64,000 nucleotides of DNA from Pseudomonas sp. PDM04 (GTDB taxonomy: Bacteria; Pseudomonadota; Gammaproteobacteria; Pseudomonadales; Pseudomonadaceae): NCBI RefSeq assembly GCF_014851765.1, contig NZ_JACVAI010000001.1, positions 1,240,001 to 1,304,000 on the forward strand. Reading direction: 5' to 3'. The notes beneath the pieces are model-generated. The model was given only the letters and a program-made list of their open reading frames with translations. It did not search any database and was not told the DNA's origin. Position 1 is the stretch's first letter. Each line of letters begins with the position of its first letter. Positions 26,908-36,031 of this stretch are shown here, one piece after another. Both the position numbers and the translations under genes were made by a program.

Positions 26908-27699
26908 ATGAAGCGCAATCAATTGATGATCCCTGCCCTGCTGGCTGCGAGCGTTGCACTGGCGGCCTGCTCCACGCCGCCTAACGCCAACCTTGAACAG
27001 GCCCGTACCAACTACAGCGGCCTGCAGGCCAACCCGCAGGCGAGCAAAGTCGCCGCGCTGGAAACCAAGGACGCCAGCGACTACCTCGACAAGGCCGACA
27101 AGGCCTATCTGGACCGGGAGGATGAAAGCAAGGTCGACCAGTTGGCCTACCTGACCAACCAGCGTGTCGAAGTGGCGAAACAGACCATCGCCCTGCGCAC
27201 CGCCGAAGCCAATCTGAAAAACGCCGCCGCCCAACGCGCCCAGGCCCGCCTGGATGCTCGCGATGCGCAGATCAAGCAACTGCAGGACAGCCTGAACGCC
27301 AAGCAGACCGATCGCGGCACGCTGGTGACTTTCGGCGATGTGCTGTTCGCCACCGACCGGGCTGACCTGAAATCCAGCGGCCTGGTGAACATCAACAAGC
27401 TGGCCCAGTACCTTCAGGAAAATCCCGATCGCAAAGTGATCGTCGAAGGCTACACCGACAGCACCGGCACCGCAGCGCACAACCAGTCGCTGTCCGAGCG
27501 CCGCGCCGGTTCCGTTCGCACCGCACTGGTGAAGATGGGCGTCGATCCTGCGCGCATCGTCGCCCAGGGCTACGGCAAGGAATACCCGGTGGCGGAGAAC
27601 TCCACCGTGTCGGGCCGGGCGATGAATCGTCGGGTGGAAGTGACCATTTCCAACGACAACCAGCCGGTGGTGCCGCGTTCGGCAGTGAGTTCGAACTAA
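26908..27699 (+). CDS. lptF: OmpA-family lipoprotein LptF
   Basis: A 263-residue outer-membrane lipoprotein: signal peptide with lipobox LAAC (Cys about residue 22), a helical DUF4398-like N-terminal half (LEQARTNYSGLQANP, KDASDYLDKADKAYLD) and a C-terminal OmpA domain that binds peptidoglycan (VTFGDVLFATDRADLKSSG, then VEGYTDSTGTAAHNQSLSERRA, the diaminopimelate-binding Asp/Arg pair). In P. aeruginosa LptF (PA3692) is an AlgU-controlled stress lipoprotein. AAAGGA precedes the ATG. Follows the DUF4398 gene in one unit; a REP pair follows it. Confidence 0.88.
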   Translation: MKRNQLMIPALLAASVALAACSTPPNANLEQARTNYSGLQANPQASKVAALETKDASDYLDKADKAYLDREDESKVDQLAYLTNQRVEVAKQTIALRTAEANLKNAAAQRAQARLDARDAQIKQLQDSLNAKQTDRGTLVTFGDVLFATDRADLKSSGLVNINKLAQYLQENPDRKVIVEGYTDSTGTAAHNQSLSERRAGSVRTALVKMGVDPARIVAQGYGKEYPVAENSTVSGRAMNRRVEVTISNDNQPVVPRSAVSSN

Positions 27700-27721
27700 G
27701 CCTTGACCGGTAACACAACAC

Positions 27722-27812
27722 CCTGTGGGAGCGGGCTTGCTCGCGAATTCGTAGTGTCAGTCAGCATTCATGTTTCTGACACATCGCCTTCGCGAGCAAG
27801 CCCGCTCCCACA
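27722..27812. repeat. Paired inverted REP element
   Basis: CTGTGGGAGCGGGCTTGCTCGCGAA and TTCGCGAGCAAGCCCGCTCCCACA form an inverted pair between lptF and the convergent 109-aa gene; the GGGCTTGC variant differs from the usual GAGCCTGC. Confidence 0.9.
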
Positions 27813-27839
27813 TTTTTTATCGGTGTTGGAAGAAGACTT

Positions 27840-28169
27840 TCAAGGCTCCAGCTTCTGCGGCGTTTCCTGGCCCATGCAGCGCACGGCCTGTTTCTTGTTG
27901 TTGACCAGCACCCCGGTCAAGCCTTTCTGTTCGGTGTCGAACATCACCAGCACGCCATCGATGCACTGGGCCACTTGCGCGGCCGGTTGCAGGGAGATCT
28001 TGTAATCTTCGCCCGGAACGGTCTTGAGCATGGTGAAGTCGCTGAGCAGCAACGCATCCTCAGGCTTGGCGAAATGCAGGTAGCCGTACCACCACAGCGC
28101 CCCGACAGTGCCGAGGATGGTGCAGATACCGGTGATGATCAGCGGGATGGCGTTACGTTCTTCACTCAT
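27840..28169 (-). CDS. Small membrane-anchored protein, 109 aa
   Basis: An N-terminal membrane helix (about residues 8-28, PLIITGICTILGTVGALWWYG) is followed by an 80-residue soluble domain with two cysteines (in QCIDGVLV and VRCMGQE) that could form a disulfide if it faces the periplasm. No named domain recognised. The start ATG overlaps the stop of the upstream hydrolase gene by four bases (ATGA), so it is translationally coupled to the lipoprotein hydrolase; a joint envelope role is likely but undefined. Confidence 0.75.
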   Translation of the reverse strand: MSEERNAIPLIITGICTILGTVGALWWYGYLHFAKPEDALLLSDFTMLKTVPGEDYKISLQPAAQVAQCIDGVLVMFDTEQKGLTGVLVNNKKQAVRCMGQETPQKLEP

Positions 28170-29074
28170 TGCGGGCTCTCTGGTGGTTCATCTTTTGAAG
28201 GGGCCGGGTAATTGGGGATTTCACCCAGGCGGCGCAGGCCGTTGAAGTGCTGCGGATCATCCAGGTAACGCAGCATGACCGTGCGCCACACCGGATCGGC
28301 GAAGGTCTGCACATGCCCGCCCCGGGTCAGTTGAAGCACCCGTGGCGGCGGCGCAGCTTGATACAGTCGGATGCCGTTGGAAAGAGGCACGATCGGATCG
28401 TCGATGCTGTGGTAGATCAGTTTGGGCACGCCGTCGAGTCGTGCCATGGAGTGGATCGCGCTGTCGCCGTCCGGCACCAGCCACGACAGGGGCACCTGGA
28501 AGGCCCAGGTCAACCACGAATGACTCAGCGCAAACTGGCCGACACTGCGGTAACTGGCGGGCACGCCGTCGAGGACGAACGCCTTGAGCTGTTTCTGCCG
28601 TTCGGGGTGCTGGACCAGATAGTGCACCGCCATCGATCCACCCAGGCTCTGGCCGAGCAGAATCAGAGGTTTGCCTTGAACCTCGGGCGCCTGGTCGAGC
28701 CACTTGAATGCGGCATCGATGTCCTGGTAGATCGCCGGCAGGCTCGGCTCGCCCTCGGACAGTCCGTAACCGCGATAATCGATCAGCAGGACCTGATAAC
28801 CGGCTTCCGGCAACCACCAGCTGCCGCCCAGGTGCATCGGTAGATTGCCGCCGTTGCCGTGCAGGTGCAGCACCGTGCCCTTGACCTCCACGCCTTTTTT
28901 CGCCGGCAGCCACCAGCCGTGCAGCTTCACGCCGTCGGCGGTGGCAAGCGTGACATCGCGGTATTCGAGATGGGCCTTTTCCGGGGTGAACAACTGGCCG
29001 GGCTCGGGGTAGAACAGCAGCGAGCTGCAACCGTTCAGGGTCAGGAGGAGGCAGATGATGCCGAGGATTCTCAT
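28166..29074 (-). CDS. Alpha/beta hydrolase lipoprotein
   Basis: A 302-residue alpha/beta-hydrolase exported as a lipoprotein. The signal peptide MRILGIICLLLTLNGC ends in the lipobox LNGC. The hydrolase core shows the oxyanion segment HLHGNGGNL, the nucleophile elbow GQSLGG, an IDDPIVPLSNG segment with the acid and the catalytic His in GGHVQTF. It resembles the YfhR/BEM46-like branch of serine hydrolases (esterase or thioesterase); substrate unknown. First of a coupled pair with the 109-aa membrane protein. Confidence 0.85.
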   Translation of the reverse strand: MRILGIICLLLTLNGCSSLLFYPEPGQLFTPEKAHLEYRDVTLATADGVKLHGWWLPAKKGVEVKGTVLHLHGNGGNLPMHLGGSWWLPEAGYQVLLIDYRGYGLSEGEPSLPAIYQDIDAAFKWLDQAPEVQGKPLILLGQSLGGSMAVHYLVQHPERQKQLKAFVLDGVPASYRSVGQFALSHSWLTWAFQVPLSWLVPDGDSAIHSMARLDGVPKLIYHSIDDPIVPLSNGIRLYQAAPPPRVLQLTRGGHVQTFADPVWRTVMLRYLDDPQHFNGLRRLGEIPNYPAPSKDEPPESPQ

Positions 29075-29118
29075 CCGTTTGGAACCTCGCAGAAAATGTA
29101 AGTTGAAACAGGATCAAC

Positions 29119-29209
29119 TGTGGGAGCGAGCCTGCTCGCGATAGCCGTGTGTCAGGCAACACTCTTGTCGAGCGTTGAACCGCTATCGCGAGCAGGCTCG
29201 CTCCCACAG
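29119..29209. repeat. Paired inverted REP element
   Basis: CTGTGGGAGCGAGCCTGCTCGCGATAG and CTATCGCGAGCAGGCTCGCTCCCACAG form a near-perfect inverted pair between the DUF1704 and hydrolase genes. Confidence 0.9.
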
Positions 29210-29226
29210 AGGGCATAGCACCCGGC

Positions 29227-30504
29227 TCAAAGAATGTTGGAGTAATCCGCCTCGATCCGGTCCAGGCTCAGGTGGTTGAGGAAGTTGGAGAAGCACATCC
29301 ACGCCGACAACGCGTTCATGTCGCGGAACTGTTCCGGCAAATACTTGGGCGGCACCACCAGGCCTTCATCGACCAACTGGCGCAAGGTTCGCATGTCCTC
29401 CAGCGTGGTCTTGCCGCAGAACAGCAGCGGCACCTGCTCGAGCTTGCCTTTACGCACGGCCAACTGAATGTAGTTGTAAACCATGATGAAGCCCTTGAGG
29501 TAGGACAAGTCTTTGGTAAATGGCAGGCCGTTGGGCACCGAGCCACGGAACACCCGACTGGCGTTGCCGTAGCTTTCCGCCATTTCGAAGCCCTGCTCAC
29601 GGAAGAACTCGAAGATCTGCAGGAAGTCCGCGCCCTCCTCCACCATGTGAATCGCCCGGGTGCGATTGGTCAGCTTGCGCAGGCGGCTGGGGTAGGAGGC
29701 GAAGGTGATGATTTCCATGAGGATCGCCAGGCCTTCCTGGGTCACCGTCGATGAGGGCGGGCCCTTGGACAGGAAGGTGCAGATCGGCTGGTTCAACCCA
29801 TTGAGGGTCGTCCCCACGTGCACCAACCCTTCGTGGACTTCCAGGGCGCGCACGTCACGTTCGTTGAACATCGCGTCGGTGCGGATCTTTATGTAGTCCG
29901 CACCCGCCGCCGCATCCGCGACAATCCCGTCGGATTCGAATACCCGGATGGTTTCCTCGGCCTCGCCAAACACCTTGCTCAGGCGGGTTTGCAACAGATG
30001 CACGGCGTCCTTGGCGGTGAGGATTTTCGGTTCGTCCTTCAGGTCACCCCGGCCATCGATGTTGTTGAGGTAATCGGAAAGCATCAGGCCCAGGTCGGAC
30101 AAGGTCGGGTCGCCGGCGTGAAACGCATCGGACGCCGCACCGTACAGCTCCTGGGAAATCAGGCCGAAATCCTCGGTGCCCCGGGCCTCGAGCATGCGCA
30201 CGACCATGCGGTACTCCTTGCACATGCGCCGCATGATCTGGCCGACCGGGTTGAACTGGCCGAGCTGACGGGTGATGTCGCGCTCGATGTTCTGGAATTC
30301 CAGTTTCACCTTGCTGGAATCGAAGGACAGCGGCCGATTGAGGTAGTAATCGCGGTCCACCGCCGGCATTTCCTTGCCCTTGGCCTTGAGGAAACCCTTG
30401 CGAATGTTCTCGTCCCACTTCACCGCATCGAGGACGCGGATCGGCGTCTGTGCCAGGACTATGCGATCGGACAAAACACGAATCGTCTGCTGGTAATCGT
30501 CCAC
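29227..30504 (-). CDS. DUF1704 protein (QEGLA motif), putative zinc metallopeptidase
   Basis: A 425-residue protein of the family annotated 'flavohemoglobin expression-modulating QEGLA motif protein'. Two motifs stand out: HEGLVH at 224-229, a His-Glu-X3-His pattern, and TQEGLAILME (E257) downstream. The same order of HExxxH and a later Glu is found in the eukaryotic MATCAP tyrosine carboxypeptidases, so zinc peptidase activity is a reasonable guess. No signal peptide, cytoplasmic. The start is GTG at 30504, set by AGGAG seven bases upstream. The 184-aa lipoprotein gene lies 36 bases upstream and may be co-transcribed. Family assignment is firm, activity is inference. Confidence 0.85.
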   Translation of the reverse strand: MDDYQQTIRVLSDRIVLAQTPIRVLDAVKWDENIRKGFLKAKGKEMPAVDRDYYLNRPLSFDSSKVKLEFQNIERDITRQLGQFNPVGQIMRRMCKEYRMVVRMLEARGTEDFGLISQELYGAASDAFHAGDPTLSDLGLMLSDYLNNIDGRGDLKDEPKILTAKDAVHLLQTRLSKVFGEAEETIRVFESDGIVADAAAGADYIKIRTDAMFNERDVRALEVHEGLVHVGTTLNGLNQPICTFLSKGPPSSTVTQEGLAILMEIITFASYPSRLRKLTNRTRAIHMVEEGADFLQIFEFFREQGFEMAESYGNASRVFRGSVPNGLPFTKDLSYLKGFIMVYNYIQLAVRKGKLEQVPLLFCGKTTLEDMRTLRQLVDEGLVVPPKYLPEQFRDMNALSAWMCFSNFLNHLSLDRIEADYSNIL

Positions 30505-30540
30505 CCGAAACTCCTGTAGAAAAACCGTTGCGTGCTGGGT

Positions 30541-31095
30541 TTAATGGGTCTTGGCCTGACGCTGGTAGCGCACCGCCTCAACGAACACATCGCTGTTGGC
30601 CGGATCGTCGAGGTAGGCGAAGACCTGGTCCATGCCGGTGTCGATCAGCACCCCGTCGCCATCGTCGGTCTGGAACCCTTCGCCGCTGAGGACCTTCTGC
30701 CCCATGGCCTGCTTGATCTGTTCGAGGTCGAGGTTGTACACCACCAGCTCATGCTTGTCGGTAATCTCGAACCCGGCAATGGTGAAATGCCCGCCGAACT
30801 GCGCCGGCACCTTCGCCGACAGGTACCAGCGGCTGCCGTGGCGCGAAACGGTGAAGGGATAGGCTTCGCGCTCCCTCGGCCGGGCCTTGAAGTAGCTGAC
30901 GGCCTGGTAGCGATTGTCGCCCGTGCGCGTCAGTTCCAGGCTCATCGGCTCGCCCCAGGCATTGGTGCTGGTCCACTGGCCGAGCAAACCCTTGGGCGCG
31001 GGGTCGTTCGTGGGCAGCGGCTGCTTGAAAGTCACCAGGCAGCCACTGAGCAGCAGGAACGACAAGGCAATCACGACCACACGCCAGGCTTTCAT
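30541..31095 (-). CDS. Lipoprotein, 184 aa
   Basis: A lipoprotein with signal MKAWRVVVIALSFLLLSGC (lipobox LSGC, +2 Leu). The mature domain is beta-rich with several Trp/Tyr residues (GLLGQWTSTNAWGEP, YQAVSYFKARPREREA, LVVYNLDLEQIKQAM), an envelope domain I cannot name. The start at 31095 follows GGAGT; an upstream in-frame start at 31134 would move the signal peptide away from the N-terminus. It precedes the DUF1704 gene by 36 bases on the same strand. No known role; conserved position next to a TetR gene in other pseudomonads as I recall. Confidence 0.8.
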   Translation of the reverse strand: MKAWRVVVIALSFLLLSGCLVTFKQPLPTNDPAPKGLLGQWTSTNAWGEPMSLELTRTGDNRYQAVSYFKARPREREAYPFTVSRHGSRWYLSAKVPAQFGGHFTIAGFEITDKHELVVYNLDLEQIKQAMGQKVLSGEGFQTDDGDGVLIDTGMDQVFAYLDDPANSDVFVEAVRYQRQAKTH

Positions 31096-31135
31096 CCAAT
31101 ACTCCCTATAAACCCTTCTGGCCCAAGCGAACATC

Positions 31136-31217
31136 GAGCGCCTGCTCGCGATGACGGAGTGTCAGGCAACAATAGTCGAACATGAGAACGCTATCGCAAG
31201 CAGGCTCGCTCCCACAT
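31136..31217. repeat. Paired inverted REP element, left unit partial
   Basis: GAGCGCCTGCTCGCGATGA and CTATCGCAAGCAGGCTCGCTCCCACAT; the left unit lacks the GTGGGAGC arm. It separates the TetR gene from the lipoprotein gene. Confidence 0.75.
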
Positions 31218-31227
31218 GGATCCGGGA

Positions 31228-31944
31228 TTAAACCGAAGCCAGCACCAAATGCATATAACGTGTAAGTATGCCGAGCATCTCGGTTTCGGCCTCAGGCCCG
31301 GCGTCGTTGAGCAGGCCCTGATATTCCATCCGTCCGATAATCGCCGTCAACACTTTGGCATCCTGCAGGGGCTCACGGGAGCCCAGCACCTGGAACAACT
31401 GACACGAACCCTGCAGGAGAATCTGCTGGTGCGAGCGCACCAGCTCGGCGAGGCGCGGGTTCAGCAGCGCCTCCTGGCGGAACGCCTGCTCGGCCATCAG
31501 GTGCTCGCGACGGTTGATCAACTGACGGTGAACATAATCGGCCATCAACCGCGCTATATCGTCCGCCAGTTGCGAACGTGATTCAGGGCTGCCGTCGCCA
31601 CTGACCACCATCTCGCGCAACAGACCTTCGTTGTTCACCCACAACTTGGCCATGAACGCCGCGCTGCGCTCCACGTACTGGGCGAACGTGTCGGTGAGCA
31701 GGTCGTCGATGTCCTTGAAATAGTAGGTGGTGGCCGACAGCGGCACACCGGCCTCGGCAGCGACCGCGCGATGGCGCACCGCCCGTACGCCCTCGCGCAC
31801 GACAATGCGCATGGCCGCATCGAGAATCTCCTGCCGACGCTGCTCGCTGCCCTGGCGACTGGCCTTGCGCCCCTGGTACTGAACACTTTCAGCGACCGCA
31901 GTGGCGATATCCGCTGCACCTTCTTGAGCCCTTGCGCCATTCAC
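31228..31944 (-). CDS. TetR family regulator
   Basis: A 238-residue TetR regulator with a non-conserved N-terminal extension of about 35 residues. The DNA-binding domain spans RRQEILDAAMRIVVREGV, RHRAVAAEAGVPLSATTYYF and DIDDLLTDTF (about residues 36-90). Targets unknown; no divergent partner (lysS is on the same strand upstream and has its own terminator), so it may act at a distance or on the lipoprotein-DUF1704 genes downstream. The start may lie further inside, e.g. an internal codon, because the first 30 residues look unstructured. Confidence 0.82.
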   Translation of the reverse strand: MNGARAQEGAADIATAVAESVQYQGRKASRQGSEQRRQEILDAAMRIVVREGVRAVRHRAVAAEAGVPLSATTYYFKDIDDLLTDTFAQYVERSAAFMAKLWVNNEGLLREMVVSGDGSPESRSQLADDIARLMADYVHRQLINRREHLMAEQAFRQEALLNPRLAELVRSHQQILLQGSCQLFQVLGSREPLQDAKVLTAIIGRMEYQGLLNDAGPEAETEMLGILTRYMHLVLASV

Positions 31945-32003
31945 AACCGGAATTCCTCTCTACTTCAAAAGTAACCAATTGATACGTTTGTACCAGACAG
32001 GCA

Positions 32004-32035
32004 ATAAAAAGCCGCCCATTTCAGGCGGCTTTTTA
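32004..32035 (-). terminator. Intrinsic terminator after lysS
   Basis: AAAAAGCCGCC pairs with GGCGGCTTTTT around CATTTCA, 11 bases beyond the lysS stop. The A-run on the plus strand gives a T-run after the stem on the minus strand; the structure can work both ways. Confidence 0.88.
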
Positions 32036-32045
32036 GTTGAAACAT

Positions 32046-33548
32046 TTACGCTTGCGGCCGCATGTGCGGGAACAGGATCACGTCGCGGATCGACGGGGAG
32101 TTGGTCAGCAGCATCACCAGACGGTCGATGCCGATGCCTTCGCCGGCCGTTGGCGGCATGCCGTACTCCAGCGCGCGAACGAAGTCGGCGTCGTAGTGCA
32201 TGGCTTCGTCGTCGCCGGCGTCCTTGTCGGCCACCTGCGCCATGAAACGCTCGGCCTGGTCTTCCGCGTCATTCAACTCGGAGTAGGCGTTGGCGATTTC
32301 ACGACCACCGATGAACAGCTCGAAACGGTCGGTGACGTTCGGGTTGTCGTCGTTGCGACGGGCCAGCGGCGACACTTCGAACGGGTACTGGGTAATGAAG
32401 TGCGGCTGCTCCAGCTTGTGCTCGACCAGCTCTTCGAAAATCATCACCTGCAGCTTGCCCAGGCCTTCGAAGCCCAGCACCTTGGCACCGGCCTTCTTGG
32501 CGATGGCACGGGCCTTGTCGATGTCGTTGAGGTCGTCAGCGGTCAGCTCGGGGTTGTACTTGAGGATCGAGTCGAACACCGACAGACGCGCAAACGGCTC
32601 GCCGAAGTGGAACACCTTGTCGCCGTACGGCACGTCGGTCGTCCCGAGCACCAGCTGCGCCAGCTCGCGGAACAGTTCTTCGGTCAGGTCCATGTTGTCT
32701 TCGTAGTCGGCGTACGCCTGGTAGAACTCCAACATGGTGAATTCAGGGTTGTGACGCGTCGAAACGCCTTCGTTGCGGAAGTTGCGGTTGATCTCGAAGA
32801 CCTTTTCAAAACCACCGACCACCAGGCGCTTGAGGTACAGCTCCGGGGCGATACGCAGGAACATTTCCATGTCCAGCGCGTTGTGGTGGGTTTCGAACGG
32901 CTTGGCCGCGGCACCGCCGGGAATGGTCTGCAGCATCGGCGTCTCGACTTCGAGGAAGTCGCGCTTCATCAGGAAGCTGCGGATGTGCGCGATCACTTGC
33001 GAGCGCACGCGGAAGGTCTGGCGCACGTCTTCGTTGACGATCAGGTCAACGTAACGCTGGCGATAGCGCTGTTCGGTATCGGACAGGCCGTGGTGCTTGT
33101 CTGGCAGCGGGCGCAGGGATTTGGTCAGCAGGCGCACGTTGGTCATTTCAACGTACAGGTCACCCTTGCCGGAACGGGCCAGGGTGCCTTCGGCGGCGAT
33201 GATGTCGCCCAGGTCCCAGGTTTTCACCGCGGCCAGGGTTTCTTCGGACAGGGTCTTGCGGTTGACGTAGACCTGGATGCGACCGGACATGTCCTGGATC
33301 ACCATGAACGAGCCACGGTTGAGCATGATGCGACCGGCAACCTTGACCGGGATTGCAGCCTCTGCGAGCTCTTCCTTGGTCTTGTCCGCGTACTGTTTCT
33401 GCAAATCTTCGCAGTAGTTGTCACGGCGGAAGTCGTTCGGGAAGGCGTTGCCCTTGGCGCGCTCGGCAGCCAGCTTTTCCTTGCGCAGGGCGATCAGGGA
33501 GTTTTCTTCCTGTTGCAGGGCTTGCGGGTCGAGTTCTAGGTCGCTCAT
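32046..33548 (-). CDS. lysS: Lysyl-tRNA synthetase (class II)
   Basis: A 500-residue class IIb synthetase that charges tRNA-Lys. It has an N-terminal OB-fold anticodon domain ([19 protein letters not shown]), then class II motif 1 region ([13 protein letters not shown]), motif 2 ([18 protein letters not shown]) and motif 3 ([13 protein letters not shown]). The ATG at 33548 is the usual start (MSDLELDPQ); the frame runs to 33623 but through REP-like DNA. prfB lies directly upstream on the same strand, the prfB-lysS order common in proteobacteria. An intrinsic terminator follows. Confidence 0.96.
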   Translation of the reverse strand: MSDLELDPQALQQEENSLIALRKEKLAAERAKGNAFPNDFRRDNYCEDLQKQYADKTKEELAEAAIPVKVAGRIMLNRGSFMVIQDMSGRIQVYVNRKTLSEETLAAVKTWDLGDIIAAEGTLARSGKGDLYVEMTNVRLLTKSLRPLPDKHHGLSDTEQRYRQRYVDLIVNEDVRQTFRVRSQVIAHIRSFLMKRDFLEVETPMLQTIPGGAAAKPFETHHNALDMEMFLRIAPELYLKRLVVGGFEKVFEINRNFRNEGVSTRHNPEFTMLEFYQAYADYEDNMDLTEELFRELAQLVLGTTDVPYGDKVFHFGEPFARLSVFDSILKYNPELTADDLNDIDKARAIAKKAGAKVLGFEGLGKLQVMIFEELVEHKLEQPHFITQYPFEVSPLARRNDDNPNVTDRFELFIGGREIANAYSELNDAEDQAERFMAQVADKDAGDDEAMHYDADFVRALEYGMPPTAGEGIGIDRLVMLLTNSPSIRDVILFPHMRPQA

Positions 33549-33579
33549 GTCTTTAAAAATTCCATCACAGGTTCGTTGT

Positions 33580-33625
33580 CCCCAGGCCTGCGGCCTGGGG
33601 ATCGCGGGCAAGGCCGCTCCCACAG
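33580..33625. repeat. Inverted repeat and half REP between prfB and lysS
   Basis: A perfect 9-bp stem CCCCAGGCC/GGCCTGGGG with a TGC loop (33580-33600) abuts ATCGCGGGCAAGGCCGCTCCCACAG, a variant REP. It lies 32 bases upstream of the lysS ATG on its transcript and could slow ribosomes or polymerase. Confidence 0.7.
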
Positions 33626-33665
33626 AGGATCGCGATGTTTCAGGCGATCCGGCGTTGCATGTTTT

Positions 33666-34761
33666 TTACAGCCCGGACTTCAGGCTGGCTTCCAGGTATT
33701 CGTCGATGTCGCCGTCGAGCACCTTGTCGCAGTCGCTGCGTTCGATGTTAGTGCGCAGATCCTTGATCCGCGAGGCATCGAGTACGTAGGAGCGAATCTG
33801 ATGACCCCAGCCGATGTCGGACTTGCTGTCTTCCAGGGCCTGGGAAGCGGCGTTGCGCTTCTGGATTTCCTGCTCGTACAACCGGGCCCGCAGCATTTTC
33901 ATGGCGGTGTCCTTGTTGGCGTGCTGGGAACGTTCGTTCTGGCAACTGACCACGGTGTTGGTCGGTACGTGGGTGATCCGTACGGCCGAGTCGGTGGTGT
34001 TGACGTGCTGACCACCGGCACCGGACGAGCGATAGGTATCGATGCGCAGGTCCGCCGGGTTGATCTCGATTTCCACCTTGTCGTCGATTTCCGGGGAGAC
34101 GAACACCGCGGAGAACGACGTATGGCGACGGTTGCCGGAGTCGAACGGGCTCTTGCGCACCAGACGGTGCACGCCGATCTCGGTGCGCAGCCAGCCGAAG
34201 GCGTATTCGCCCTTGATGTGCACGGTGGCACCCTTGATACCGGCGACTTCACCGGCCGACAGCTCCATGATGGTCGCATCGAAGCCGCGCTTGTCCGCCC
34301 AGCGCAGGTACATGCGCAGCAGGATGTTGGCCCAGTCCTGGGCTTCGGTACCACCGGAGCCGGCCTGGATGTCCAGGTAGGCGTTGTTCGCATCCATCTC
34401 GCCGCTGAACATGCGACGGAATTCCAGCTTGGCGAGGTTTTCCTCCAGGCGGGCCAGCTCGGCGACCACGTCGCTCACGGCGCCTTCGTCGTTCTCTTCG
34501 ACGGCCATGTCAAGCAGGTCGCGGCAATCGGCCAGGCCACCGGACAATTCGTCCAGGGTCTCGACGATCTGCGCCAGCGCAGAGCGCTCGCGGCCCAGCT
34601 CCTGGGCGTATTCAGGTTTGTTCCAGACACTCGGATCTTCAAGCTCGCGATTGACCTCGGTCAGACGCTCATGCTTTTGATCGTAGTCAAAGATACCCCC
34701 GAATGGTTTCGGAGCGCTCGGACAAGTCCTTGATAGTGTTCAGGATCGGATTGATTTCCAT
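33666..34761 (-). CDS. prfB: Peptide chain release factor 2, expressed by programmed +1 frameshift
   Basis: RF2 recognises UGA and UAA stops and releases the peptide through its GGQ loop. Translation starts at ATG 34761 ([24 protein letters not shown] spans codons 1-24) and meets an in-frame TGA at codon 25 (34689-34687). Skipping base 34689 restores the frame at GAC (34688-34686), giving DYDQKHERL and a 364-residue protein (34761-34690 joined to 34688-33666). RKSPFDSG holds the SPF stop-reading tripeptide and SGAGGQHVN the GGQ. The TGA is an autoregulatory site, not an error. lysS follows downstream. Confidence 0.96.
34686..34699 (-). promoter_or_regulatory. prfB programmed frameshift site
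   Basis: Reading along the minus strand the site is GGGGGTATCTTTGAC, with a purine-rich Shine-Dalgarno-like block three bases ahead of the CTT TGA C slip sequence. High RF2 terminates here; low RF2 allows the +1 slip. Confidence 0.95.
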
Positions 34762-34870
34762 GGCGGGCAGCACTCGTAGGCGAACTTTTGAAAGCCGGCG
34801 AGTATAACGTAATCAGACTGTCACGGCAGCCCGCCTGGCTGAAAAGCCATGCCGATACTGATCGCCGCCG

Positions 34871-34895
34871 GCAGGAGCGAGCTTGCTCCCGAGAG
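34871..34895. repeat. Degenerate REP-like unit
   Basis: GCAGGAGCGAGCTTGCTCCCGAGAG between wspR and prfB resembles the REP core GGAGCGAGCCTGCTCGCGA but has lost its second half. Confidence 0.4.
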
Positions 34896-34981
34896 TCGAC
34901 AGCGCACCACGGGGCGTCCAGTTGCCGACGTCATCGCCGACAACCTTCGCTCCTGCGGGAAGGCGGCCGGAGCCGCCACGG

Positions 34982-35986
34982 TCAGGCGATCCCCACCTGG
35001 TTACGCCCGTTGTTCTTCGCCAGGTACAGCCCCTTGTCCGCCGCCAGGATCAGCTGCCGGCAATCGCTGCCGGGTTGCGGGGTGATGGTCGACAGGCCGA
35101 TGCTGATGGTCAGGCTCGAGCCTTCGGCCGGTGCAATGTGCGGGATCTTCAGCGCGGCGACGGTCTGGCGCAGTTTTTCCGCCACCAGGCGGGCACCGCC
35201 CTGCGAGGTGTTGGGCAGCACCAGCGCAAACTCTTCGCCGCCGTAACGGGCCGGCAGGTCCGAAGGTCGGGCGCTGGCGTCACGGATGGCCGTGGCGACC
35301 TTGCGCAGGGCTTCGTCGCCCTCCAGATGGCCGAAGCTGTCGTTGTAGGACTTGAAGTAATCCACATCGATCATCAGCAGCGACAACTGGCTCTGGTCAC
35401 GCAGTGAGCGGCGCCACTCCAGCTCCAGGTATTCATCGAAGTGACGGCGGTTCGACAGGCCGGTCAGGCCGTCAGAGTTCATCAGGCGTTGCAGCACCAG
35501 GTTGGTGTCGAGCAATTGCTGTTGACTGACCCGCAGCGCCCGGTAGGCGGCGTCCCGTTGCAACAGGGTCAGGTAGGAACGCGAGTGATAGCGGATACGC
35601 GCCACCAGCTCGATGTTGTCCGGCAACTTGACCAGGTAATCGTTGGCCCCGGCCGCGAACGCCGCGCTCTTGATCAGCGGGTCTTCCTTGGTCGACAGGA
35701 CAATGATCGGGATGTCCTTGGTGGCCGGGTGGTTGCGGTATTCGCGCACCAGGCTCAGACCATCGAGACCGGGCATGACCAGGTCCTGGAGAATCACGGT
35801 CGGCTTGATGCGGACCGCCTGGGCAATGGCCTGGTGCGGGTCGGCGCAAAAGTGGAAATCGATGTTCTCTTCGTTCGCCAACCCGCGGCGCACGGCTTCG
35901 CCGATCATGGCCTGATCGTCCACCAGCAGGACCATCGCGCCCTTTTCCTCGTCGGTCTTGAAGTCGTCGAGCTGTAGGTCATTCAT
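34982..35986 (-). CDS. wspR: Diguanylate cyclase response regulator WspR
   Basis: A 334-residue REC-GGDEF protein, the output of the Wsp pathway. When phosphorylated by WspE it clusters and makes c-di-GMP. The receiver domain has the acidic pair VDDQ and phosphoacceptor D68 in [10 protein letters not shown]. The cyclase domain has [28 protein letters not shown] and the active GGEEF (249-253), with an inhibitory I-site RPSD (240-243) at the proper five-residue spacing. It lies 45 bases after wspF on the same strand. Length and domain order match P. aeruginosa and P. fluorescens WspR. Confidence 0.96.
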   Translation of the reverse strand: MNDLQLDDFKTDEEKGAMVLLVDDQAMIGEAVRRGLANEENIDFHFCADPHQAIAQAVRIKPTVILQDLVMPGLDGLSLVREYRNHPATKDIPIIVLSTKEDPLIKSAAFAAGANDYLVKLPDNIELVARIRYHSRSYLTLLQRDAAYRALRVSQQQLLDTNLVLQRLMNSDGLTGLSNRRHFDEYLELEWRRSLRDQSQLSLLMIDVDYFKSYNDSFGHLEGDEALRKVATAIRDASARPSDLPARYGGEEFALVLPNTSQGGARLVAEKLRQTVAALKIPHIAPAEGSSLTISIGLSTITPQPGSDCRQLILAADKGLYLAKNNGRNQVGIA

Positions 35987-36031
35987 GTGCGGTCACCTGA
36001 TCACCTGGACCGGAATTGCAGCGAAACCTAG

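Noticed and set aside
34687..34689. TGA in prfB as a nonsense mutation or pseudogene
   Set aside because: The context is the conserved RF2 frameshift site and the +1 frame continues with the proper RF2 sequence.
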